Part shown: piece by piece, positions 15,140 to 22,464 of the stretch | Layout: the number at the start of each line of letters is the position of its first letter | Position numbering within the stretch: the stretch's first letter is position 1 | DNA from: Pseudonocardia benzenivorans CB1190 | Lineage (GTDB): Bacteria; Actinomycetota; Actinomycetes; Mycobacteriales; Pseudonocardiaceae | Direction of reading: 5' to 3' | Assembly: GCF_000196675.2 (NCBI RefSeq) | Contig: NC_015312.1 | Coordinates: 6,030,501-6,094,500 of the forward strand | DNA length: 64,000 bases | Made by a program: the position numbers and the translations under genes | The notes under the pieces: model-generated | Seen by the model: the letters and a program-made list of their open reading frames with translations, nothing else | Database searches by the model: none | Told to the model about the DNA's origin: nothing

Positions 15140-16000
15140 CTACTTCGCCTGGCCCGTCACCGTGACCTTCTGGACGGCGAGCTTGGGCACCGTCGTCGAC
15201 CCGCCCATCGTCGTCTCGTACGTGTAGGACCCGAGCACGGTCACCTCGGCTTTGAACAGGTCCTTGTTCACCAGGTCGCCCAGCGTCGCCGCCGTGTCCG
15301 CGACCAGGATCGTGTTCGTGTCGTAGTCCGCGTACCCGTAGCTGACCTTGTGCGCCACCCCGTCGACGTTCGCGCGGAACCCGGCCGGCCCTGTCGCCGA
15401 GTCGAACTGCGTGACCTGCCCATACACGATCACGGCCTCCCCGATATGCGCGTCCGGGCTGCGCGCGATCAGCGCCCACTCCCGCGCGGTGATCGCCTTC
15501 GCCGGGAGCGGAGGGGGCTTCACGGTCGTCGGCACAGGTGTGGGCCTCGGTGCAGGGACGCTCACCGACAGCACGACCGGGGTGTCGCGGCCGACGGTCG
15601 TCAGGGCGGCGGGATTCTGCAGCAGCACGGTGCGCTGCCACAGCTCCCCGGTGAACGAGGTCGAGACGTTGCCGAACCCTGCCGAGTTGAGCGCCGCGAT
15701 CGCGTGATCTGCGCGCATGCCGACGACGTTCGGCACGGTCGCCGACGACGCGCTCCCCGCGGCGGACTTTCCCGGAGCCGTCCCGCTGCCGGTGGTGACG
15801 ATGACGATGGCGCCCGCGATCGCGACGACGACCACGCCGATGACGAGCAACGGCAGCCACACGCGACCCTTCCGCGGCGGCGCCGGAGGGGGCGGTGCGG
15901 GTGTGCCGCCGAGCCACATCGGAGGGGCCTGTGCCGGGATGGGCACCGTGGTCGGCGGCGTCCCCGGAGGAACGGCCTGCTGACCGGGATCGACAGACAT
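15140..16000 (-). CDS. Membrane protein with PASTA-like domain
   Basis: The 286-aa protein begins with a Pro-rich cytoplasmic segment (MSVDPGQQAVPPGTPPTT...), then one transmembrane helix (VWLPLLVIGVVVVAIAGAI, about residues 47-65). Outside, a PASTA-like domain follows (ATVPNVVGMRADHAIAALNS, about residues 88-107, to VVLSVSVPAP), as in cell-wall-binding kinases and penicillin-binding proteins. A Pro-rich linker leads to a C-terminal beta-rich domain (about 185-286; GEAVIVYGQVTQFDSATG, VLGSYTYETTMGG) that looks like an OB-type secreted domain. ATG 15998-16000 is the natural start; a far longer open frame upstream is noise. Function unknown, probably surface-related. Confidence 0.75.
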   Translation of the reverse strand: MSVDPGQQAVPPGTPPTTVPIPAQAPPMWLGGTPAPPPPAPPRKGRVWLPLLVIGVVVVAIAGAIVIVTTGSGTAPGKSAAGSASSATVPNVVGMRADHAIAALNSAGFGNVSTSFTGELWQRTVLLQNPAALTTVGRDTPVVLSVSVPAPRPTPVPTTVKPPPLPAKAITAREWALIARSPDAHIGEAVIVYGQVTQFDSATGPAGFRANVDGVAHKVSYGYADYDTNTILVADTAATLGDLVNKDLFKAEVTVLGSYTYETTMGGSTTVPKLAVQKVTVTGQAK

Positions 16001-16180
16001 GACCGCTCCGGTGAAGGTCAAGGGAAATGACCTTCGTGCTTCGTATCGGACGAGCCGGGCGTTACACCCGACACACCGCTTCCCGATGCTGTCGAATTCG
16101 CTCCGCCGGTGCCACGGCGAATGACAGGAAGTCCGTGAGCAGCCGCGGACGACGCCGTCTTCACTGCGGGCTGCTGAACC

Positions 16181-16239
16181 TCGTCTCTGTCGTTGACGAC
16201 GATCTGCACACCGGTTAACGTCGTCCACGTCAGAGACGA
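16181..16239 (+). promoter_or_regulatory. Promoter of the small HTH gene inside nested inverted repeats
   Basis: TTGACG (16193-16198), 17 nt, TAACGT (16216-16221) is a good SigA-type promoter pointing at the HTH gene. It is bracketed by a perfect 9-bp inverted repeat TCGTCTCTG (16181-16189) / CAGAGACGA (16231-16239), with a second inner pair GACGACG (16195-16201) / CGTCGTC (16219-16225) touching both promoter boxes. This looks like an autoregulatory operator. Confidence 0.5.
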
Positions 16240-16312
16240 CGAATCCGGCTCGGCGCGCGGGATGGTACGCATGTGCTCCGCAGCAGGAGTCGGACCGGAG
16301 ACGTCGCACACC

Positions 16313-16690
16313 ATGGTCGATCACTACGTCGGCGTCCTCGGCGTCGCCGAGGCGATGGGCGTGACCCGGCACGCCGTCCACAAGTGGCGGTCCCGCTACC
16401 CCGCGGGCTCGGAGCACCCGTTCCCCGAGCCGGACGTCGAGATCGACGGGACGCCCGGCTGGTCGCCGGGCCGGCTGGAGGACATGATGCGGTGGCGCGA
16501 CGGGCTCCCGGGACGCGGTGCGGGCGGTGGGCGACCGACCGCGGCCCGTCAGGACTACTTCCGCGCCGCCGCGGCACGTGGCCTCGACCGTGAGGAGGCG
16601 ACGCGCGCGCTCGCGAACTTCGCCACCGAGTTCCCGGAGATGAGCGAGCCGGAGCTGTACGCGTGGATCATCGAGCGGCTCGAGTACTGA
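16313..16690 (+). CDS. Small DNA-binding protein with excisionase-like HTH
   Basis: The 125-aa protein begins MVDHYVGVLGVAEAMGVTRH, a helix-turn-helix of the MerR/AlpA/excisionase type (GVAEAMGVTRHAVHKWRSRY, about residues 10-29), followed by a basic wing with Pro-rich turns (EHPFPEPDVEIDGTPGWSPG) and a C-terminal helical half (DREEATRALANFATEFPEM). ATG 16313 is preferred; ATG 16271 would add 14 residues. It is divergent from the PASTA protein and has a promoter within inverted repeats. It may regulate itself or its neighbour; target unknown. Similar small proteins occur in phage or plasmid settings, but nothing else mobile is seen here. Confidence 0.7.
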   Translation: MVDHYVGVLGVAEAMGVTRHAVHKWRSRYPAGSEHPFPEPDVEIDGTPGWSPGRLEDMMRWRDGLPGRGAGGGRPTAARQDYFRAAAARGLDREEATRALANFATEFPEMSEPELYAWIIERLEY

Positions 16691-16756
16691 CCGTTCCGGG
16701 GAGCACCTGACCGGCCCGCGGCTGCACGGCATATCACTGCACGTCCCGTGCCGAGG

Positions 16757-16778
16757 TCTTAACCGCGCCTTGAACCCC
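16757..16778 (+). promoter_or_regulatory. Two 11-bp-phased repeats upstream of the PepSY gene
   Basis: TCTTAACCGCG followed by CCTTGAACCCC, with CTTA and CTTG exactly 11 bp apart (16758 and 16769). Over the first 16 positions it matches the CCTTAGGCGCGTCTTG block upstream of the OmpR regulator at 12 sites. Probably a binding site for that regulator. Confidence 0.5.
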
Positions 16779-16850
16779 GGACAGCGCGGCCCTAGCCCCG
16801 GCGACGGCACCGTCGTCCAGGTCGACCACAACGGACCTGGAGGACATCCG

Positions 16851-17388
16851 ATGACGATCCGCCGCCCGCTCGCTCTCGCCGCCGCCACCGGCGTCGCCCT
16901 GCTCGCGCTGACAGGCACGGCCCTCGCGCTCAGCGCGGGGGACGACGACGGGGACCGGGGCCCGGCGGTCCCGACGGCCCGGACGTCCACCGCTTCGACG
17001 TCCACCGCCCCCACAGCCACCGCCCCGGACGTCACCGGCAGCGGAACCGCACTGCTGCCCGCCGGGGACGTCGACCGCGCCGCCGCCGAGCGGGCCGCAC
17101 TCGCGCACGTCGGGAGCGGGGAGGTCGTGAAGGTCGAGCGCGAGGTCGAGCACGGCCGCACGGTCTGGGACGTCGACGTCCGCACGGAGGCCGGGGTGCG
17201 GGAGGTGCACGTCGACGCCGCGACGGGCGCGGTCACCCGCGACCGCGCGGAGTCCGCGGCGAGCGACGACGACCTCCCCGACCGGCGCGGCGACGACCGG
17301 CGCGGCGACGACCACCACGGGTCGGCCGACCACCACGGCAGGGGCGGCGACGACGGGCCGGGCGACGACCGGGGGGGGCGACGACTGA
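16851..17388 (+). CDS. Exported PepSY-domain protein, frame broken at a G8 tract
   Basis: ATG 16851 with GGAGG 7 nt upstream encodes a signal peptide (MTIRRPLALAAATGVALLAL), a Thr/Ser/Ala linker, a single PepSY domain (about residues 80-140; VDRAAAERAALAHVGSG, then HVDAATGAVTRD) and an acidic/His tail of RGDD and HHG repeats. PepSY proteins are extracytoplasmic and often controlled by two-component systems. In the given sequence the frame runs on to 18047 through the antisense of coxG, an implausible tail. One G fewer in the run of eight G at 17371-17378 would end the protein after ...DDRGGDD at a TGA at 17386-17388. I annotate that end; the extra G is a sequencing error, a mutation or a slippage site. 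Confidence 0.75.
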
Positions 17389-17488
17389 TCGGCGCAGGAC
17401 CGACCGGTGCAGGGACCGGTCCGGGCCGCCCGCACGACGACGGCGGGCCGGCTTCCCGCAGGGACGCCGGCCCGCCGTCAGGAGTGGA

Positions 17489-18235
17489 TCACTTGGCGCG
17501 GAGCCGCCGGACGATCACGAAGATCGCGAGCAGCACGGCGAACGCCCCCGCGATCGGCGCCACCCGCTTGATCACGGGCGCACCGGCCGTGTCGAGCAGG
17601 TCGATCGCGTCGATCTCGCTGCGCATCGGACCGGACGACGCCTTCGGCGCCGACGGGGCGGCCGGGGCCGCGCTGCCCGCGGTGGCCGCGGTCGGAGCGC
17701 TCGTGGGAGCAGCCGCCGCGGGTGCGGTGTCCGACGGAGCCGCGTCCGCCTTCGCCGCCTCGCCGCCGGCCGCACCCTCGTCGGCCTTCGACCCGCCGAG
17801 CTTGTCGGTCAGGCACGACGCGAACTGCCCGATGATCTTCTCGCTGACGTCGGAGATGACGCCGCGGCCGAACTGGGCGGGCCGGCCCGTGATCGAGAGG
17901 TCGGTGACCATCGTGACCTCGGTCTTGTCCGGACCCTGGGCGACCATGGACCCCGTCACCTTGGCCGCGGCGGTGCCGTTGCCCCGCGAGTCGCGGCCGG
18001 TCGCGTCGATGACGACCTTGTGGGCCGCGTCGTCGCGTTCGATGTAGGTGCCCTTGCCCTTGTAGGTCAAGGAGATCGGGCCGAGCTTGACCTTGACGGT
18101 GCCGGTGAACGAGTCGTCCTCGTACTCGGTCAGGGTGGCGCCCGGGAAGCACGGCGCGACCGTCTCCGGGTTGTTCAGGGCCGCCCAGGCCTCCTCGATC
18201 GGCGCCGCGATCGTGAACTTGTTCTCCAGCTGCAT
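17489..18235 (-). CDS. coxG: CoxG-family (SRPBCC) protein with C-terminal membrane anchor
   Basis: The 248-aa protein has a CoxG/SRPBCC ligand-binding domain (about residues 1-150; MQLENKFTIAAPIEEAWAAL, PGATLTEYEDDSFTGTVKVK, SITGRPAQFGRGVISDVSEK), a Pro/Ala/Ser linker, and a C-terminal transmembrane helix (VAPIAGAFAVLLAIFVIV) with basic RRLRAK after it. CoxG is proposed to recruit CO dehydrogenase to the membrane or to deliver electrons to quinones. ATG 18233-18235 has GAGGAGG 8 nt upstream. It follows coxM after 118 bp containing a strong hairpin, so its expression may be partly uncoupled from coxSLM. Confidence 0.88.
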   Translation of the reverse strand: MQLENKFTIAAPIEEAWAALNNPETVAPCFPGATLTEYEDDSFTGTVKVKLGPISLTYKGKGTYIERDDAAHKVVIDATGRDSRGNGTAAAKVTGSMVAQGPDKTEVTMVTDLSITGRPAQFGRGVISDVSEKIIGQFASCLTDKLGGSKADEGAAGGEAAKADAAPSDTAPAAAAPTSAPTAATAGSAAPAAPSAPKASSGPMRSEIDAIDLLDTAGAPVIKRVAPIAGAFAVLLAIFVIVRRLRAK

Positions 18236-18301
18236 CGGTACTGCCTCCTCTTCGGGGCCACCCTCCCGCCGGGGGGCGGAAGTGGCCGAAACCCCCGCAC
18301 A

Positions 18302-18342
18302 CACTGTGGACGCCCGCCCGGGCAGGGCGGGCGTCCACAGTG
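18302..18342. terminator. Hairpin between coxM and coxG (terminator or attenuator)
   Basis: An 18-bp perfect stem: left arm 18302-18319, right arm 18325-18342, with a 5-nt loop. Core pairing GGACGCCCGCCC / GGGCGGGCGTCC. It lies 11 nt after the coxM stop and 66 nt before the coxG start, so it should lower coxG transcription or protect the 3' end of the coxSLM message. Confidence 0.7.
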
Positions 18343-18353
18343 ACGCTGTCTGC

Positions 18354-19205
18354 TCAGCCCGCTGCCGCGAGCACCGCCCGGCCCGTCAGCACCCTGGCCA
18401 GGTGCTCACGGTAGTCGGATGCGGCGTCGGCGTCACTCGGTGCGGCAGTGCCCTCGGTCGCGTGCTCCGCCGCGGCGCGTGCCGCGTCCTCGCTCGCCTG
18501 CTGACCGACGAGCGCCGCCTCGACCCCGCGTGCCCGGATCGGGGTGGTGCCCATGTTGGTCAGGCCGACGCGCGCCTCCGCGATGCTGCCGCCGTCGAGC
18601 CGCAGCGCGACCGCGACCGCGCACATCGACCACGCCTGCGCCGTGCGGTTGAACTTCTCGTAGTGCGTGCTCCAGCCGGTGTACTTCGGGAACCGGACCT
18701 GCGTGAGGATCTCGCCCTCGCCGATCGCGGTCGTGAAGTAGTCGACGAAGAACTCGCTCGCCGGCACCGTGCGGGTGCCCGACCCGCCGGCGATGACGAA
18801 CTCGGCGTCGAGCGCCAGCGCGACGGCGCCGAGGTCGCCCGCCGGGTCGGCGTGGGCCAGCGCGCCGCCCAGCGTGCCGCGGTGGCGGACCTGCGGGTCG
18901 GCGACGGTCTCGGTGGCCTGTGAGAGCAGCGACACGTGCTGCTTCACGAGGTCGTCACGCATGACGTCGTGGTGGGCGGCCATCGCACCGATGGCGATGC
19001 GGTCGCCGTCCTCGGCGATGTGCCGCAGCTCGGCGATGCCGCCGAGGTCGACGATCGTCGAGGGCGCCGCGAGCCGCAGCCGCAGCACCGGCAGCAGGCT
19101 CTGCCCGCCGGCGAGGATCTTCGCGTCCTCACCCGCGTCGCGCAGCGCCGTCACGGCCTCCTCGACCGAGGAGGGCCGCACGTAGTCGAACTTGGCGGGG
19201 ATCAC
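18354..19205 (-). CDS. coxM: CO dehydrogenase-type FAD-binding medium subunit
   Basis: The 283-aa protein is the FAD subunit of a molybdenum hydroxylase. FAD-binding motifs are AGGQSLLPVLRLRLAAP (about residues 32-48) and VRHRGTLGGALAHADPAGD (about 107-125), with IAIGAMAAHHDVM between. The C-terminal CODH_FAD_C domain includes VGLTNMGTTPIRARGVE. It passes electrons from the iron-sulfur subunit to an acceptor. GTG start, 4-nt overlap with the coxL stop. The physiological substrate (CO or another) is not determined by this subunit. Confidence 0.92.
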   Translation of the reverse strand: MIPAKFDYVRPSSVEEAVTALRDAGEDAKILAGGQSLLPVLRLRLAAPSTIVDLGGIAELRHIAEDGDRIAIGAMAAHHDVMRDDLVKQHVSLLSQATETVADPQVRHRGTLGGALAHADPAGDLGAVALALDAEFVIAGGSGTRTVPASEFFVDYFTTAIGEGEILTQVRFPKYTGWSTHYEKFNRTAQAWSMCAVAVALRLDGGSIAEARVGLTNMGTTPIRARGVEAALVGQQASEDAARAAAEHATEGTAAPSDADAASDYREHLARVLTGRAVLAAAG

Positions 19206-21679
19206 TGGACCTCTCCCTGGGGGTTGTTCGGGTCGATCGAGCCGAGCCCGGCGCCCGGCGAGTGGGTGTCGACGGGGGTCTCCTGTGTCGAGCGGCCCTG
19301 CGCCTCCTGGATGGCACGCCAGACGCGCTGCGAGGTCGTCGGCATCTCGACGTCGGCCACACCGAGGTGGCGGATGGCGTCGAGGACGCCGTTGACGATC
19401 GCCGGCGTCGAGGCGATCGTGCCCGCCTCACCGACACCCTTGACGCCCAGCGGGTTCGACGTGGCCGGGGTGCTCACCACAGCGGTGTCGAAGCTGGGCA
19501 GGTCGGCCGCCGACGGCAGGGTGTAGTCGACGAAGGTGCCGTTGACCAGGGTGCCCTGGTCGTCGTAGTTGGCCTCCTCGTAGAGCGCCTGGGCGATGCC
19601 CTGGGCGAGGCCGCCGTGTACCTGACCCTCGACGATCAGCGGGTTGACGACGGTACCGATGTCGTCGACGCAGACGTAGTTGCGCAGGTTGACCTTGCCG
19701 GTCTCGGTGTCGACCTCGATCGCGGCGAGGTGGGTGCCGTGCGGGAACGAGAAGTTCTCCGGGTCGTACACGGCGTCCGCGTCGAGGCTCGGCTCCATGT
19801 CCTCCGGGTAGTCGTGCGCCATGAACGCGGCGAACGCCAGCTCCTGGATGGCCTTGCCCTTGTCGGTGCCCCGGACCGTGAACTGGCCGGCGTTGAACTC
19901 GATGTCGTCCTCGGACGCCTCGAGCAGGTGCGCGGCGAGCTTCTTCGCCTTCGCGACGACCTTCTCGGCCGCCTTGACGATGGCGATGCCGCCGACGGCG
20001 AGCGACCGCGAGCCGTAGGTGTCGAGGCCCTTCGGCGAGCTCTGCGTGTCACCGTGCAGGATCTCGACGTCCTCGAACGGGACGCCGAGCTGGTCGGCGA
20101 CGATCTGGCTGAACGCCGTCTCGTGGCCCTGGCCGTGCGGGGATGCGCCCGTGATGACCTCGACCTTGCCGGTGGCGAGCATGCGGATGCTCGCGGCCTC
20201 CCAGCCGCCCGCGCCGTAGGCGAGCGAGCCGAGAACGCGCGACGGAGCCAGGCCGCACATCTCGGTGAACGTCGAGATGCCGATGCCGAGCTGGACCTTG
20301 TCGCCGCGCGCGCGCCGCTCCGCCTGCTCGCGACGCAGTGCGTCGTAGTCGAACTTCTGCTTGGCCTGCTGCGTGGCCTGCTCGTAGTTGCCCGAGTCGT
20401 AGGTGAGCCCCACCACCGTGGTGAACGGGAACTCCTCGTGCGTGATCCAGTTCTGCTCGCGCAGCTCCAGCGGGTCACGGCCGAGCTCGGCGGCGAGCTC
20501 GTCCATGATCCGCTCGATGGCGAACGTTGCTTCAGGACGCCCGGCGCCGCGGTAGGCGTCGGTGAGCGTCTTGGTCGTGAAGACGTTGGTGCAGGTGAAC
20601 TTGAGCGCGGGGATCTTGTAGATCGCGTTGAACATGAACGCGCCCAGGATCGGCACGCCGGGACCGACCAGGCCCAGGTAGGCGCCCATGTCCGCGAGGA
20701 GGTGGACGTCGAGACCCGTGACGGTGCCGTCACGCTTCGCCGTGATCGTGATGTCCTGGATCTGGTCGCGCCCGTGGTGGGCCGCGAGCAGGGACTCCGA
20801 ACGGGTCTCGGTCCACTTGACCGGCTTGTGGAGCCGCTGCGCCAGTGCGACGCAGAGCATCTCCTCGGGCAGCACGCCGATCTTGCCGCCGAAGCCGCCA
20901 CCCACGTCGGGGGCGATGACGCGCAGCTTCGCCTCGGGAACCCCGAGGGTGACCGTGGTCATGGTGCGCAGGATGTGCGGGATCTGGGTCGCGGACCACA
21001 CGGTGATCTGCTCACCCGTCGGGTCGACGACGCAGGAGCGCGGCTCCATGAACGCCGGGATGAGCCGCTGCTGCCGGAAGCGGCGACGCACGACCACCGA
21101 GTCGGGGTCGGCCTCGGCGGCGCTGATGGCCTCGTCGACGCTGCCGCCGGTGCCGGCCGCCCCCGAGTCGAAGACCCAGGTCGCGTTCTCGTTGGTGCCC
21201 AGGTCGGGGTGGACGAGGGTGGCGCCGTCGGCGAGGGCGGCCTCCATGTCGAGGACCGGCTCGAGCGGGTCGTAGTCGATCTCGACCAGGTCGCCGGCGT
21301 CGCGCGCCTCGGCGGCGGTGCGGGCGACGACGACGGCGACGCCCTCACCGGCGAAGTGCACGGTGGAGGTCGCGAGCAGCGGGCGCTGCGGCGACTTCAT
21401 GTCGGGCGTGATCGGCCACGCGCAGGGCAGGCCGACCGCGTCGACGCCCAGGTCGGCGGCGGTGTAGACGCCGACGACGCCGGGGGCGGCCTCGGCGGCC
21501 GACTTGTCGACGCCGTTGATCCTCGCGTGGGCGAGCGGCGAGCGGACCACGTGCATGTGCAGCGTGCCGTGCGGCGTGATCGAGTCGGTGTAGCGGGTGC
21601 GCCCGGTGATGAGGCGCGCGTCCTCCTTGCGGGTGCGCGCCTTGCCGAGCTCGGTGGTGGGTTCGGCGGTCGTCGTCAT
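19202..21679 (-). CDS. coxL: CO dehydrogenase-type molybdopterin large subunit, form II
   Basis: The 825-aa subunit carries the molybdopterin-cytosine dinucleotide active site. Recognisable elements: HVVRSPLAHARI near the N-terminus, VGGGFGGKIG (about residue 263), the active-site loop AYRGAGRPEA (about 380-390) and VKGVGEAGTI with the catalytic Glu near the C-terminus. The AYRGAGR loop defines form II (BMS) enzymes; true form I CO dehydrogenases have AYRCSFR with the Cys that binds copper. The substrate could thus be CO at low affinity or an aldehyde/N-heterocycle. ATG start, 1 nt after coxS. Confidence 0.93.
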   Translation of the reverse strand: MTTTAEPTTELGKARTRKEDARLITGRTRYTDSITPHGTLHMHVVRSPLAHARINGVDKSAAEAAPGVVGVYTAADLGVDAVGLPCAWPITPDMKSPQRPLLATSTVHFAGEGVAVVVARTAAEARDAGDLVEIDYDPLEPVLDMEAALADGATLVHPDLGTNENATWVFDSGAAGTGGSVDEAISAAEADPDSVVVRRRFRQQRLIPAFMEPRSCVVDPTGEQITVWSATQIPHILRTMTTVTLGVPEAKLRVIAPDVGGGFGGKIGVLPEEMLCVALAQRLHKPVKWTETRSESLLAAHHGRDQIQDITITAKRDGTVTGLDVHLLADMGAYLGLVGPGVPILGAFMFNAIYKIPALKFTCTNVFTTKTLTDAYRGAGRPEATFAIERIMDELAAELGRDPLELREQNWITHEEFPFTTVVGLTYDSGNYEQATQQAKQKFDYDALRREQAERRARGDKVQLGIGISTFTEMCGLAPSRVLGSLAYGAGGWEAASIRMLATGKVEVITGASPHGQGHETAFSQIVADQLGVPFEDVEILHGDTQSSPKGLDTYGSRSLAVGGIAIVKAAEKVVAKAKKLAAHLLEASEDDIEFNAGQFTVRGTDKGKAIQELAFAAFMAHDYPEDMEPSLDADAVYDPENFSFPHGTHLAAIEVDTETGKVNLRNYVCVDDIGTVVNPLIVEGQVHGGLAQGIAQALYEEANYDDQGTLVNGTFVDYTLPSAADLPSFDTAVVSTPATSNPLGVKGVGEAGTIASTPAIVNGVLDAIRHLGVADVEMPTTSQRVWRAIQEAQGRSTQETPVDTHSPGAGLGSIDPNNPQGEVQ

Positions 21680-21680
21680 G

Positions 21681-22196
21681 TCAGTTTCCTCCCGCGACGG
21701 GAGCGGCGGACTCGGCGGGGACGGCCGAGCCCGGCTTCATCATCTGGGCCGCGCGCTGCACGGAGCGGACGATGTTCTGGTAGCCCGTGCACCGGCAGAG
21801 GTTGCCCTCGATGCCCTCGCGGACCTCGTTCTCGTCGGGGTCGGGGTTGTCCCCGAGCAGGTCGACGGCGGCCATGATCATGCCCGGCGTGCAGTAGCCG
21901 CACTGCAGACCGTGACACTCGTTGAACGCCTTCTGGACGGGGTGCAGCTCACCGTCGCGGGCGAGGCCCTCGATCGTCAGCACCTCGCCGCCGTCGGCCT
22001 GGACCGCGAGCACCGAGCAGGACTTCACGCTGCGCCCGTTCAGGTGCACGGTGCAGGCACCGCAGTTGCTGGTGTCGCAGCCGATCAGGGTCCCGGTCTT
22101 GCCCAGCTTCTCCCTCAGGTACTGCACCAACAACATTCGGGGCTCGACGTCGTCGGCGTAGTTCACGCCGTCGACGGTGACCCGGACCTGTGCCAT
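21681..22196 (-). CDS. coxS: CO dehydrogenase-type [2Fe-2S] small subunit
   Basis: The 171-aa iron-sulfur subunit has a plant-ferredoxin-type cluster CDTSNCGAC plus a distal Cys (VKSCSVLAV) and the second cluster CGYC ... CRC in QCGYCTPGMIM and GNLCRCTGYQN. It relays electrons from CoxL to CoxM. It is the first gene of coxS-coxL-coxM-coxG, preceded by a 268-bp promoter region. A C-terminal Ala/Pro tail extends the family length slightly. Confidence 0.94.
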   Translation of the reverse strand: MAQVRVTVDGVNYADDVEPRMLLVQYLREKLGKTGTLIGCDTSNCGACTVHLNGRSVKSCSVLAVQADGGEVLTIEGLARDGELHPVQKAFNECHGLQCGYCTPGMIMAAVDLLGDNPDPDENEVREGIEGNLCRCTGYQNIVRSVQRAAQMMKPGSAVPAESAAPVAGGN

Positions 22197-22302
22197 GAGT
22201 CTTCACTCCTCAACCGCGACGTCCGTGTCGTGTCGCGAGGACTACCGGGGATGTCGCGCCGCATGGCCGGAGCCACGCCTGCGCGCCGCGCACACGTGTG
22301 GC

Positions 22303-22333
22303 GGTCGACACATCATACTCCCGATGATCGACC
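22303..22333 (-). promoter_or_regulatory. Inverted repeat in the coxS promoter region
   Basis: GGTCGA (22303-22308) with ATCAT (22312-22316) is mirrored by ATGAT (22324-22328) with TCGACC (22328-22333), an interrupted dyad 110 bp upstream of the coxS ATG. It lies in the only AT-containing patch of the 22197-22464 intergenic region between coxS and the mftF stop. Candidate operator; regulator unknown. Confidence 0.35.
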
Positions 22334-22464
22334 GGTGCAAGATGGCCTCCGACCTGCGGTGGAGGTCCTCGCCCGTCCCTGCGCACCCAGGGGTGAACAC
22401 TTCCGCAGTCGCGGCGTTCTGTAGCGCTTGAGGGCGCAGAAGCGGCGCCGTCCTGACGATCACT

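Noticed and set aside
16770..18047. 426-codon plus-strand frame across the PepSY and coxG region
   Set aside because: Beyond 17388 it is antisense to coxG and lacks protein-like sequence; better explained by one extra G in the G8 tract.
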